Origin: Desulfotomaculum sp.
GTDB lineage: Bacteria > Bacillota > Desulfotomaculia > Desulfotomaculales > Nap2-2B
Direction: 5' to 3'
NCBI GenBank assembly: GCA_003445555.1
Contig: DMDI01000169.1
Location: 1,990-12,670, forward strand
DNA length: 10,681 nt
The position numbers and the translations under genes are program-made. Under the pieces are notes generated by a model. The model was not told the DNA's origin. It did not search any database and worked only from the letters and a program-made list of their open reading frames with translations. Below, in pieces: positions 1 through 5,942 of this stretch; within the stretch, counting starts at the first letter, position 1, and each line of letters starts with the position of its first letter.

Positions 1-548
1 TTTTTTGTATTAGCGTTTCTATTCAACTGTCTCCTGAGGAGCTTCCCCAGAAAGGTTTGACTTTAATCCCCGTGGCTACCCGCCGGAATCTTTCTGAGGC
101 CATTAATCCCAGGGTAAAGTCGTTAAATTATCTGAACAGTATTCTGGCTAAAATAGAAGCCAATCTTTTTAACGTGCCGGAAGCGGTAATGCTTAACCAG
201 GAAGGATACGTGGCCGAGGCTTCGGGAGATAATATCTTTATCGTAAAAGACGGTATTCTAATTACTCCACCCTCTTACGCCGGTATTTTAGAAGGGGTTA
301 CCAGGAATACGGTTATAGAACTGGCCCGCTCGAAAGGAATAAAAGTTAAAGAAAGTTTATTTACCCGTCACGATATATACAACGCTACGGAATGTTTTCT
401 TACCGGTACCGCGGCCGAAGTTATTCCGGCCGTTAAGTTAGACGGCCGGTTGATTGGAAACGGTTATCCGGGAGAAATAACCAAAGAATTAATTACGGCT
501 TTCCGGCAATTAACCCAAACACAGGGAGCTTTAATTTTTCCTGAATAA
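1..548 (+). CDS. ilvE: Branched-chain amino acid aminotransferase, 3' part (5' end outside window)
   Basis: PLP-dependent fold-type IV aminotransferase that interconverts leucine, isoleucine and valine with their 2-oxo acids, using glutamate/2-oxoglutarate. The frame is open from base 3 to the TAA at 546-548, so about 181 residues are present of a family length near 290-305; the ATG at 57 is not a credible start because conserved sequence continues upstream of it. The segment RVKSLNYLN places the PLP-binding lysine at bases 117-119. Further on are the class IV signature EASGDNIF, the ILEGVTR segment and TGTAAEVIP, all in the usual order. The C-terminus (GALIFPE) looks natural. ilvD starts 28 bp downstream without a terminator, so the two are probably co-transcribed. 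A D-amino acid aminotransferase is a related alternative, but KSLNYLN and the neighbours favour IlvE. Confidence 0.93.
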   Translation, partial: FCISVSIQLSPEELPQKGLTLIPVATRRNLSEAINPRVKSLNYLNSILAKIEANLFNVPEAVMLNQEGYVAEASGDNIFIVKDGILITPPSYAGILEGVTRNTVIELARSKGIKVKESLFTRHDIYNATECFLTGTAAEVIPAVKLDGRLIGNGYPGEITKELITAFRQLTQTQGALIFPE

Positions 549-576
549 TATATATAATTGAAAGAAGGGTCTTGTT

Positions 577-2247
577 TTGCGCAGCGACGCGATTAAAAAG
601 GGGCTGGAAAAAGCCCCCCATCGTTCTTTATTGAAAGCTTTAGGCTTTATAAATGAAGAATTTAACCGGCCCATGATAGGGGTGGTAAATTCTTTTAATG
701 AAATTGTACCGGGTCATATTCATTTAAATGATATAACGGCGGCCGTTGCCGCCGGCATCAGGATGGCGGGTGGCGTACCCGTTGTTTTTCCCAGCATTGC
801 CGTATGCGACGGAATTGCCATGAACCATAAGGGCATGAAGTACTCCCTGGCCAGCCGGGAATTAATTGCCGATTCAATTGAAGTTATGGCTGAAGCCCAC
901 CAGTTTGACGGTTTGGTTTTGGTAACCGCCTGTGATAAAATCGTACCGGGTATGTTAATGGCCGCGGCCAGACATGATTTACCTTCCATTGTTATAAGTG
1001 GCGGCCCTATGCTGGCCGGTTGCGACCAGGGCAACCGCATATCCTTGAGTAACCTGTTTGAGGCCGTGGGTGCCGTTAGGGCCGGAAAGATGACGGTTGA
1101 AAAATTAACCGCCTTAGAGGAAGAGGCCTGTCCCGGCTGCGGTTCTTGTGCCGGCATGTTTACGGCTAACTCCATGAATTGTCTTACCGAAGCTTTAGGT
1201 TTGGCCCTTCCCGGAAACGGAACTATCCCGGCCGTAACCGCGGCCAGGCGCAGGCTGGCTAAATTAGCCGGCCTTAGAAGTGTGACGTTGGTTTCCGAGG
1301 ACTTAAAACCCTCCCGTATTCTTACCCTGGCGGCTTTTAAAAACGCCCTGGCTTTGGATATGGCGCTAGGCTGTTCTACCAATACAGTTTTGCATTTACC
1401 GGCCATTGCCCGGGAATTGCAAATAGAAATTAATTTAGATTTAATAAACGAGATTAGCGCGCGGACGCCTAACTTATGTAAATTGAGTCCCGTAGGTCCA
1501 TTTTTCTTGCAGGACCTTGATGAGGCCGGGGGAATTCCCGCCGTACTTGCTCAGTTAAGGCATTTAAACCTCCTGCACTTGGATGCCTTAACGGTTACGG
1601 GAGCCAGTCTGGGAGAAATTACTCAGAACCGGCAAATAAAAAGGCCGGAGGTAATTAGAAGTTACGATCAGCCCTATAGTTCCACCGGAGGGATAGCTAT
1701 CTTAAAGGGCAACCTGGCTCCGGAGGGGGCGGTGGTCAAAAAAGCCGGGGTTGCTCCTGAAATGTATATCCATAAGGGTCCGGCAAGGGTATTTAATTCG
1801 GAGGAAGAAGCCGTAGAGGCAATAAACGAGGGCCGGATTAGCAAAGGGGACGTTATCGTTATTCGTTACGAAGGTCCGCGAGGGGGCCCGGGAATGCGGG
1901 AAATGCTTACCCCCACCGCCGCCATAGCGGGGATGGGCCTGGATAAAGAAGTGGCCTTACTTACTGACGGGCGTTTTTCAGGAGCTACCCGTGGCGCTTG
2001 TATAGGCCATATTTCTCCCGAAGCCGCGGCAGGGGGTCCAATCGCCATCGTCAAAGAGGACGATATAATTAGCCTTGACTTAAATGCCAATAAGCTAGAA
2101 ATTTTGCTTACCGGGGAAGAAATTGAAAGGCGTCTTAAAAGCTGGCAGCCCCCTTGTAGGAAAGAAGTTTTAAAAGGCTATTTAGCCCGCTACGCGCGTC
2201 AGGTGAGTTCGGCCAGTAAGGGGGCAATATTAGAGGTTAGAGGTTAG
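577..2247 (+). CDS. ilvD: Dihydroxyacid dehydratase
   Basis: Iron-sulfur enzyme of the cytoplasm that dehydrates 2,3-dihydroxyisovalerate and 2,3-dihydroxy-3-methylvalerate to the oxo acids used by IlvE and LeuA. At 556 aa it is the normal family length. The TTG start gives MRSDAIKKG, the standard N-terminus, and has AAGGG 7-8 bases upstream. Cluster and active-site motifs are intact: CDKIVPG with Cys119, ACPGCGSC at about 184-191, and SGGPMLAG. The first Cys of the 2Fe-2S type is absent: [10 protein letters not shown] has Gly46 there, as in the E. coli 4Fe-4S enzyme (VPGHVHL). I therefore infer a 4Fe-4S, oxygen-sensitive enzyme. The last codons (Val-Arg-Gly-stop) are supplied by a TAGAGGT tandem repeat that runs past the stop, so the C-terminus appears slightly remodelled by the repeat. 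Confidence 0.97.
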   Translation: MRSDAIKKGLEKAPHRSLLKALGFINEEFNRPMIGVVNSFNEIVPGHIHLNDITAAVAAGIRMAGGVPVVFPSIAVCDGIAMNHKGMKYSLASRELIADSIEVMAEAHQFDGLVLVTACDKIVPGMLMAAARHDLPSIVISGGPMLAGCDQGNRISLSNLFEAVGAVRAGKMTVEKLTALEEEACPGCGSCAGMFTANSMNCLTEALGLALPGNGTIPAVTAARRRLAKLAGLRSVTLVSEDLKPSRILTLAAFKNALALDMALGCSTNTVLHLPAIARELQIEINLDLINEISARTPNLCKLSPVGPFFLQDLDEAGGIPAVLAQLRHLNLLHLDALTVTGASLGEITQNRQIKRPEVIRSYDQPYSSTGGIAILKGNLAPEGAVVKKAGVAPEMYIHKGPARVFNSEEEAVEAINEGRISKGDVIVIRYEGPRGGPGMREMLTPTAAIAGMGLDKEVALLTDGRFSGATRGACIGHISPEAAAGGPIAIVKEDDIISLDLNANKLEILLTGEEIERRLKSWQPPCRKEVLKGYLARYARQVSSASKGAILEVRG

Positions 2248-2252
2248 AGGTT
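2231..2252 (+). repeat. Heptanucleotide tandem repeat, left array at ilvD 3' end
   Basis: Three perfect TAGAGGT units (2231-2251) plus a partial one. The ilvD stop codon TAG (2245-2247) is the start of the third unit. The array is almost complementary to 2349-2362: 13 of 14 positions pair in RNA if G-U is allowed. The two arrays could therefore bracket the ilvC relic as a long stem. The GAGG at 2247-2250 also looks like a weak Shine-Dalgarno site 4 bases before the relic's TTG. Confidence 0.85.
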
Positions 2253-2254
2253 AA

Positions 2255-2326
2255 TTGAAGGTTTATTATAACCAGGATGCTAACCTGGAAATTCTAAAAA
2301 ATATAACTATTGTCATACTGGGGTAA
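2255..2326 (+). pseudogene. 5' remnant of a second ilvC copy (23-codon ORF, possible leader peptide)
   Basis: Bases 2255-2325 match the first 71 bases of the intact ilvC (4814-4884) at 65 of 71 positions, starting exactly at the TTG start codon. The match ends at GGTA. The next bases resemble the region after the ilvC stop (5864-5880, 15 of 17 identical) rather than ilvC codon 25 onward. The simplest reading is a former ilvC copy that lost about 983 bp between two GGTA microhomologies. The relic reads in frame to a TAA at 2324-2326 and encodes 23 residues ending NITIVILG, nine of them Ile, Leu or Val. It cannot be a functional reductoisomerase, since it stops inside the first Rossmann strand. 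A role as attenuator leader for ilvB1 is possible but unproven. Confidence 0.85.
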
Positions 2327-2336
2327 TGATCTTACC
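2322..2336 (+). promoter_or_regulatory. Small hairpin overlapping the relic's stop codon
   Basis: GGTAA (2322-2326) and TTACC (2332-2336) form a 5-bp stem with loop TGATC. The left arm contains the TAA stop of the 23-codon ORF. The same hairpin occurs after intact ilvC at 5864-5878, where it is followed by six T; here the T tract is interrupted. It could be a decayed terminator or part of an attenuator. Confidence 0.45.
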
Positions 2337-2345
2337 ACTTTATCT

Positions 2346-2363
2346 ATCTAACTTCCAACTTCC
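2346..2363 (+). repeat. Heptanucleotide repeat, right (complementary) array upstream of ilvB1
   Basis: Units TCTAAC, TTCCAAC and TTCC form a short array of TTCNAAC type, the same as the six-unit array before ilvB2 (5886-5927). It is partly complementary to the GAGGTTA array at 2231-2252. It follows the hairpin in the same order as downstream of ilvC, supporting common ancestry of the two spacers. Confidence 0.7.
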
Positions 2364-2364
2364 A

Positions 2365-2400
2365 GATGTAGGTTAATCGTCCCGATTGATGTAGGTTTTT
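2365..2400 (+). promoter_or_regulatory. Direct-repeat-flanked hairpin followed by T5
   Basis: A 10-base direct repeat GATGTAGGTT lies at 2365-2374 and 2388-2397. Between the copies AATCG (2375-2379) and CGATT (2383-2387) form a stem with loop TCC, extendable in RNA to 8 pairs with two G-U. A TTTTT run lies at 2396-2400, after 5 unpaired bases. It resembles a weak intrinsic terminator or attenuator ahead of ilvB1, but the stem is AT-rich and the spacing to the T tract is imperfect. Confidence 0.35.
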
Positions 2401-2419
2401 CATAATTTACTCAAGAGCC

Positions 2420-2447
2420 GTAGGGGCGTATGGCCATACGCCCCTAC
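2420..2447. repeat. 28-bp perfect palindrome, variant centre
   Basis: Arms GTAGGGGCGTATGG and CCATACGCCCCTAC are exact reverse complements. The outer GTAGGGGCG is shared with the palindromes at 4147 and 5832, but the centre is TATGGCCATA instead of TTAAATTTAA, so changes occurred in both arms and pairing is preserved. It ends 13 bp before the ilvB1 ribosome binding site and no T tract follows. REP-like repeat; function unknown. Confidence 0.9.
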
Positions 2448-2473
2448 CCTTAAACACAATGAGGTGAAGGTAA

Positions 2474-4132
2474 TTGCGAAAATCCGGAGGAGAAATTTTA
2501 ATTGACAGCATACTTAAAGAAGGAGTAGACACCATTTTTGGCTACCCCGGCGGGGCGGTATTGCCAATTTACGACGCCCTTTACGAATCTAATATCCGGC
2601 ATATTTTAACCAGACACGAACAAGGGGCAGCCCACGCGGCAGACGGCTACGCCCGGGCCTCCGGACGGCCGGGTGTCTGCCTGGCTACTTCCGGTCCCGG
2701 GGCCACCAATCTAGTCACCGGTATTGCCAATGCTTACATGGATTCGGTGCCCCTGGTTGCTTTTACCGGCCAGGTGGCTACTTCTGTTTTAGGCAAAGAC
2801 TCGTTTCAAGAAGCTGATATTACCGGTATAACTATGCCCATTACCAAGCATAGTTATCTGGTCAAAGATATACGGGATATTGCCCGGGTAGTTAAAGAAG
2901 CTTTTTACATTGCTACGACGGGACGGCCCGGGCCAGTATTGGTAGATATTCCTAAAGATATTTCCGGTGCCCGGGTGGATTATGAGAATCCCGGGCCGGT
3001 AAGCTTAAGGGGCTACCGGCCAGAACAACTGCCTTCTTCCCGGCGCTTAAAGGAAGCGGCAGACTTGATGGCGGCCGCCAAGCGGCCCGTTATTTACGCC
3101 GGGGGAGGAGTGGTAAGTTCCGGAGCGTACCGGGAGTTGCTTCATCTGGCAGAATTAATTTTAGCCCCGGTAACTACTACCCTTATGGGTTTGGGTTGTT
3201 TTCCGGGAGACCATCCTCTCTCGCTAGGAATGCTCGGCATGCACGGCAGTAGGTACGCTAATTACGCCATTTGTGAATGCGACCTTTTAATTGCCCTGGG
3301 GGTTCGTTTTGACGACCGCGTAACGGGCAAAATAGCGGAGTTTGCCCCTAGAGCGAAAATTATTCATCTGGATATTGACGCCGCAGAAATAGGAAAAAAT
3401 GTCCGCGTTGACGTTCCCCTGGTAGGGGACGTAAAGGAAGTAATAAATTTATTGGTCAGTAACCTGAAAGCTAAATTACCCGGGGCCTGGCAAGAACAAA
3501 TATACCTTTGGAAAAAAGAGTTTCCTGTTTATTATGAAGAAAATGGGCATTTAAAACCACAGCAGGTAATCCAAGAAATTTATAATATAACTAAAGGTAA
3601 AGCTATAATTACTACGGAAGTGGGCCAGCACCAGATGTGGACAACACAGTATTATAATTTTACCCGGCCGCGTTCCTTTATTTCCTCCGGCGGCTTAGGC
3701 ACCATGGGATTTGGCTTACCGGCGGCTATTGGAGCTCAAGTTGCCTGTCCGGAGGCAGTAGTTTTTAACATTGCCGGGGACGGAAGCATTCAAATGAACA
3801 TTCAAGAACTGGCTACCGCCGATAATTATAATATACCCGTTAAAATTGCCATTATTAACAACGGTTATTTAGGCATGGTGCGGCAATGGCAGGAATTCTT
3901 TTATAACCGCCGTTATTCGTTTACCGAATTGGTAAATCCGGACTTTGTTAAGCTGGCTGAAGCATATGGAGCCGTTGGGATAAGGGTAACCAGGCCTAAA
4001 GAGGTAACCGTTGCTTTAAAGAAAGCTATGGCGGTGGAAAAGCCGGTGGTAATAGACTTTGTTGTGGAACGGGAAGAAAATGTTTTACCTATGGTGCCGC
4101 CCGGTGAAGCCTTGGGTAAAATGTTAGGGTAA
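2474..4132 (+). CDS. ilvB: Acetolactate (acetohydroxyacid) synthase, large catalytic subunit, copy 1
   Basis: ThDP- and FAD-dependent enzyme that condenses two pyruvates to 2-acetolactate, or pyruvate with 2-oxobutyrate to 2-aceto-2-hydroxybutyrate: the first shared step to valine, leucine and isoleucine. At 552 aa it is full length. The TTG start follows GAGGTG by 7 bases. Key elements are catalytic Glu49 in RHEQ, the FAD-domain segment [13 protein letters not shown], and the ThDP motif GDGS (435-438) ending in NN (462-463). MVRQWQEF carries Trp472, equivalent to E. coli AHAS II Trp464 and Arabidopsis Trp574, associated with preference for 2-oxobutyrate. Ala102 (GQVA) replaces the usual Pro (Arabidopsis Pro197 site). 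The regulatory subunit gene ilvN follows after 87 bp, so this is the likely IlvN partner. About 60% identical by eye to ilvB2, so the two are old paralogues. Confidence 0.97.
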   Translation: MRKSGGEILIDSILKEGVDTIFGYPGGAVLPIYDALYESNIRHILTRHEQGAAHAADGYARASGRPGVCLATSGPGATNLVTGIANAYMDSVPLVAFTGQVATSVLGKDSFQEADITGITMPITKHSYLVKDIRDIARVVKEAFYIATTGRPGPVLVDIPKDISGARVDYENPGPVSLRGYRPEQLPSSRRLKEAADLMAAAKRPVIYAGGGVVSSGAYRELLHLAELILAPVTTTLMGLGCFPGDHPLSLGMLGMHGSRYANYAICECDLLIALGVRFDDRVTGKIAEFAPRAKIIHLDIDAAEIGKNVRVDVPLVGDVKEVINLLVSNLKAKLPGAWQEQIYLWKKEFPVYYEENGHLKPQQVIQEIYNITKGKAIITTEVGQHQMWTTQYYNFTRPRSFISSGGLGTMGFGLPAAIGAQVACPEAVVFNIAGDGSIQMNIQELATADNYNIPVKIAIINNGYLGMVRQWQEFFYNRRYSFTELVNPDFVKLAEAYGAVGIRVTRPKEVTVALKKAMAVEKPVVIDFVVEREENVLPMVPPGEALGKMLG

Positions 4133-4146
4133 TTGTAACTGTGCTC

Positions 4147-4174
4147 GTAGGGGCGTTAAATTTAACGCCCCTAC
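4147..4174. repeat. 28-bp perfect palindrome between ilvB1 and ilvN
   Basis: GTAGGGGCGTTAAA and its exact reverse complement TTTAACGCCCCTAC, with no spacer. As RNA it would fold to a 12-bp stem with a 4-base loop. No U tract follows (bases continue AAACTGAG), so it is not a standard terminator. Identical to 5832-5859 and identical in its 22-bp core to 7695-7716. It occupies a third of the 87-bp ilvB1-ilvN gap. Confidence 0.92.
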
Positions 4175-4219
4175 AAACTGAGAACCGAGTGCTGCCGATC
4201 GAAGAAAGGGATACTAATT

Positions 4220-4735
4220 ATGTATCATACCCTTACTGTTTTAGTGGCCAACAGTCCCGGCGTCCTTTACCGGGTAGTTGGTTTATTCAGCCGGCGGGGT
4301 TTTAACATAGACAGCTTAGCCGTTGGCCAAACGGAAAATGAAAATGTTTCCCGGATGACCATTGTGGTGGAAGGCGATGCTTTAATTTTAGAACAAGTAA
4401 CTAAGCAACTCCGGAAACTTATAGACGTGATTAAAGTTAGTAATATTACGGCCGAAGAATTTGTGGCCCGGGAATTAGTTTTAGCTAAAGTCACCGCCAA
4501 TCCCGCCCAGCGAGGGGAAATTATGCAGATAGCCGATATTTTTCGGGCGCGTATTGTTGATTTAGGCAGACGAACCCTTACCCTGGAATGTACCGGCGAT
4601 GAAGCAAAAATTAAAGCCTTTGAAGAATCACTACGGCCTTACGGAATAAAAGAGCTTGTGCGTACGGGTAAAATTGCCCTGCTCCGTGGTTCTAAATATG
4701 CCGGGGTAAATAATATTAAAGAGGAGGCCCTGTAA
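4220..4735 (+). CDS. ilvN: Acetolactate synthase, small regulatory subunit
   Basis: Regulatory subunit that stimulates the IlvB catalytic subunit and confers feedback inhibition, usually by valine. The 171-aa length is typical. An N-terminal ACT domain (about 3-75) contains the hallmark SPGVLYRVVGLFSRRGFNIDSL segment, split here as SPGVLYRVV and GLFSRRGFNIDSL. The C-terminal small-subunit domain (about 82-160) includes VTANPAQRGEIMQIADIFRARIVDLG and TLECTGDEAKI. The ATG start has GAAAGGG about 9 bases upstream. It is the only small subunit in the window although two large subunits flank it, so IlvN may serve both or only IlvB1. Five heptanucleotide repeats begin directly after its TAA stop. 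Confidence 0.96.
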   Translation: MYHTLTVLVANSPGVLYRVVGLFSRRGFNIDSLAVGQTENENVSRMTIVVEGDALILEQVTKQLRKLIDVIKVSNITAEEFVARELVLAKVTANPAQRGEIMQIADIFRARIVDLGRRTLTLECTGDEAKIKAFEESLRPYGIKELVRTGKIALLRGSKYAGVNNIKEEAL

Positions 4736-4770
4736 TTCGAGGTTCGAGGTTCGAGGTTGGAGGTTGGAGG
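4736..4770 (+). repeat. Five heptanucleotide repeats between ilvN and ilvC
   Basis: Units TTCGAGG x3 then TTGGAGG x2, beginning at the base after the ilvN stop codon and followed by TTTTT. They are the same GAGGTTN class as at 2231 and 5797, with only the N position varying (C or G here, A elsewhere). No facing complementary array and no palindrome occurs in this gap. The GGAGG units resemble Shine-Dalgarno sites but lie 44 or more bases from the ilvC start. Confidence 0.88.
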
Positions 4771-4813
4771 TTTTTAAACGAATTTCAAAGAAAGGGACAG
4801 GGGGGTACGTATA

Positions 4814-5806
4814 TTGAAGGTTTATTATGACCAGGATGCTGACCTGGAAATTCTAAAAAACAAAACTATTGCTATACTGGGGTATGGAAGTCAAGGCCAT
4901 GCCCAGGCCCAAAACCTAAACGACAGTGGCCTTAAGGTAATAGTAGGGCTGCTTGAAACAAGTCCTGGCCGGAATCAGGCCCAAAAGGACGGGTTGAAAG
5001 TTACTACCCTGCACGAGGCCTCAAGCCAGGCGGATATTATTCAAATGCTCGTCCCCGACGAGGTGCAGCCAGGAGTTTACCGGGAAAACGTAAAAGGGCA
5101 CTTAAAGGCAGGCAAAGCCCTAATGTTTTCCCACGGATTTAATATTCACTTTGGGCAAATTATTCCTCCGCCCGAGGTAGATGTATTTATGGTAGCCCCT
5201 AAAAGTCCGGGACACCTTTTGCGGCGCATGTATAAAGAAGGCCTGGGTACACCGGCGCTTATTGCCGTGCAGCAGGATATGAGCGGTCAGGCCAAGGAAA
5301 TGGCCTTAGCTTACGCCAAGGGAATTGGCTGTACGCGCGCCGGGGTTTTTGAAACTACCTTTAAGGAAGAAACGGAAACCGATTTATTTGGCGAACAGGC
5401 AGTGCTTTGCGGAGGGGTCAGCGAATTAATTAAAGCCGGATTTGACACCCTGGTTGAGGCGGGCTACGCCCCAGAGATTGCCTATTTCGAATGTTTACAC
5501 GAGCTAAAGCTTATTGTTGACTTGATTAACGAAGGTGGTTTGAGCTGGATGCGTTATTCAGTTAGCAATACCGCCGAATACGGTGATTATATGTCCGGGA
5601 AGCGAATTATTAATGAGCATACCCGTCAAGAAATGAAAAAAATACTGGCGGAAGTTACTTCAGGAGAATTTGCCCGGCAGTGGATTTTAGAAAATCAGGC
5701 TAACCGGCCTATGTTTAACGCCCCCCGCCGCCAGGAAGCAAACCATTTAATCGAAAAAGTAGGCGCCGAATTACGTAAAATGATGCCCTGGCTTAATAGA
5801 GGTTAG
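4814..5806 (+). CDS. ilvC: Ketol-acid reductoisomerase, class I
   Basis: Mg2+-dependent enzyme that rearranges and reduces acetolactate to 2,3-dihydroxyisovalerate (and the isoleucine analogue) using NAD(P)H. The 330-aa length is that of class I. The TTG start gives [11 protein letters not shown] and has AGGGGGG 8 bases upstream. A Rossmann domain with GYGSQG (23-28) is followed by the knotted helical domain with [29 protein letters not shown] and the SNTAEYGDY segment that carry metal and substrate ligands. The cofactor loop after strand beta-2 reads [17 protein letters not shown]: the Arg usual in VGLRPGS enzymes is Leu47 and the next residue is Glu48. Loss of Arg and gain of an acid suggests NADH rather than NADPH use (inference). 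The stop TAG lies in a TAGAGGT repeat, giving the same Arg-Gly-stop tail as ilvD. Confidence 0.97.
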   Translation: MKVYYDQDADLEILKNKTIAILGYGSQGHAQAQNLNDSGLKVIVGLLETSPGRNQAQKDGLKVTTLHEASSQADIIQMLVPDEVQPGVYRENVKGHLKAGKALMFSHGFNIHFGQIIPPPEVDVFMVAPKSPGHLLRRMYKEGLGTPALIAVQQDMSGQAKEMALAYAKGIGCTRAGVFETTFKEETETDLFGEQAVLCGGVSELIKAGFDTLVEAGYAPEIAYFECLHELKLIVDLINEGGLSWMRYSVSNTAEYGDYMSGKRIINEHTRQEMKKILAEVTSGEFARQWILENQANRPMFNAPRRQEANHLIEKVGAELRKMMPWLNRG

Positions 5807-5814
5807 AGGTTCGA
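5797..5814 (+). repeat. Heptanucleotide repeats, left array at ilvC 3' end
   Basis: TAGAGGT units at 5797-5803 and 5804-5810 followed by TCGA; a further AGGTTCGAA lies at 5821-5829. The ilvC stop codon is 5804-5806. Bases 5799-5814 can pair with 5894-5909 at 15 of 16 positions (two G-U, one A-C mismatch), enclosing the palindrome and hairpin between them. Confidence 0.82.
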
Positions 5815-5831
5815 TTTTCTAGGTTCGAATT

Positions 5832-5859
5832 GTAGGGGCGTTAAATTTAACGCCCCTAC
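5832..5859. repeat. 28-bp perfect palindrome between ilvC and ilvB2
   Basis: Base-for-base identical to the palindrome at 4147-4174 (arms GTAGGGGCGTTAAA). Here it sits inside the loop formed by the facing heptanucleotide arrays at 5797-5814 and 5886-5927, making a composite element of about 130 bp that fills nearly the whole ilvC-ilvB2 gap. Confidence 0.92.
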
Positions 5860-5862
5860 TGC

Positions 5863-5887
5863 CGGTAATGATTTTACCGCCTTTTTT
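5863..5887 (+). terminator. Possible weak terminator or attenuator hairpin after ilvC
   Basis: CGGTAA (5863-5868) pairs with TTACCG (5874-5879) around loop TGATT, and six T follow at 5882-5887 after CC. The 6-bp stem is short, so efficient termination is doubtful; partial readthrough into ilvB2 would be expected. A degenerate copy lies at 2322-2336, without the T tract. Confidence 0.4.
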
Positions 5888-5927
5888 CTAACTTCGAACT
5901 TCCAACTTCTAACTTCCAACTTCTAAC
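5886..5927 (+). repeat. Six heptanucleotide repeats immediately upstream of ilvB2
   Basis: Six perfect consecutive TTCNAAC units with N = T, G, C, T, C, T. On the complementary strand these read GTTNGAA, differing from the left arrays (GTTNGAG) by one fixed base. That difference replaces an A-U pair by a G-U pair, so RNA pairing with the left arrays is retained. The array ends just before the ATG at 5928 and contains no Shine-Dalgarno sequence. Confidence 0.9.
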
Positions 5928-5929
5928 AT

Positions 5930-5935
5930 GGGGGG
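5930..5935 (+). promoter_or_regulatory. G-rich ribosome binding site deciding the ilvB2 start
   Basis: Six G end 7 bases before TTG 5943. The layout (GGGGGGT, then 6-8 bases, then TTG-GAA or TTG-AAG) closely resembles the ilvC start, where AGGGGGGTA precedes TTG 4814. The upstream ATG at 5928 overlaps this site and has only TTCNAAC repeats before it. Confidence 0.6.
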
Positions 5936-5942
5936 TTGTGTT

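Noticed and set aside
57..59. Codon at 57 as the start of the first gene
   Set aside because: It is a TTG inside an open frame that continues upstream to base 3 with aminotransferase-like sequence; the true start is outside the window.
720..1406. Long minus-strand open frame opposite ilvD
   Set aside because: It is antisense to conserved ilvD codons, has no family features, and arises from codon bias; the same applies to minus-strand frames at 1866-2090, 4267-4500, 8323-8526 and 10077-10379.
2248..2473. T-box riboswitch ahead of ilvB1
   Set aside because: No AGGGTGGNACCGCG-like T-box sequence or specifier stem could be found in this or any other spacer.
4147..4174. Palindromes as intrinsic terminators
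   Set aside because: The stems are GC-rich at the base, but none of the four is followed by a T tract, and they lie within a probable operon.
4736..4770. CRISPR array
   Set aside because: Units are contiguous 7-mers with no spacers, and no cas genes are present.
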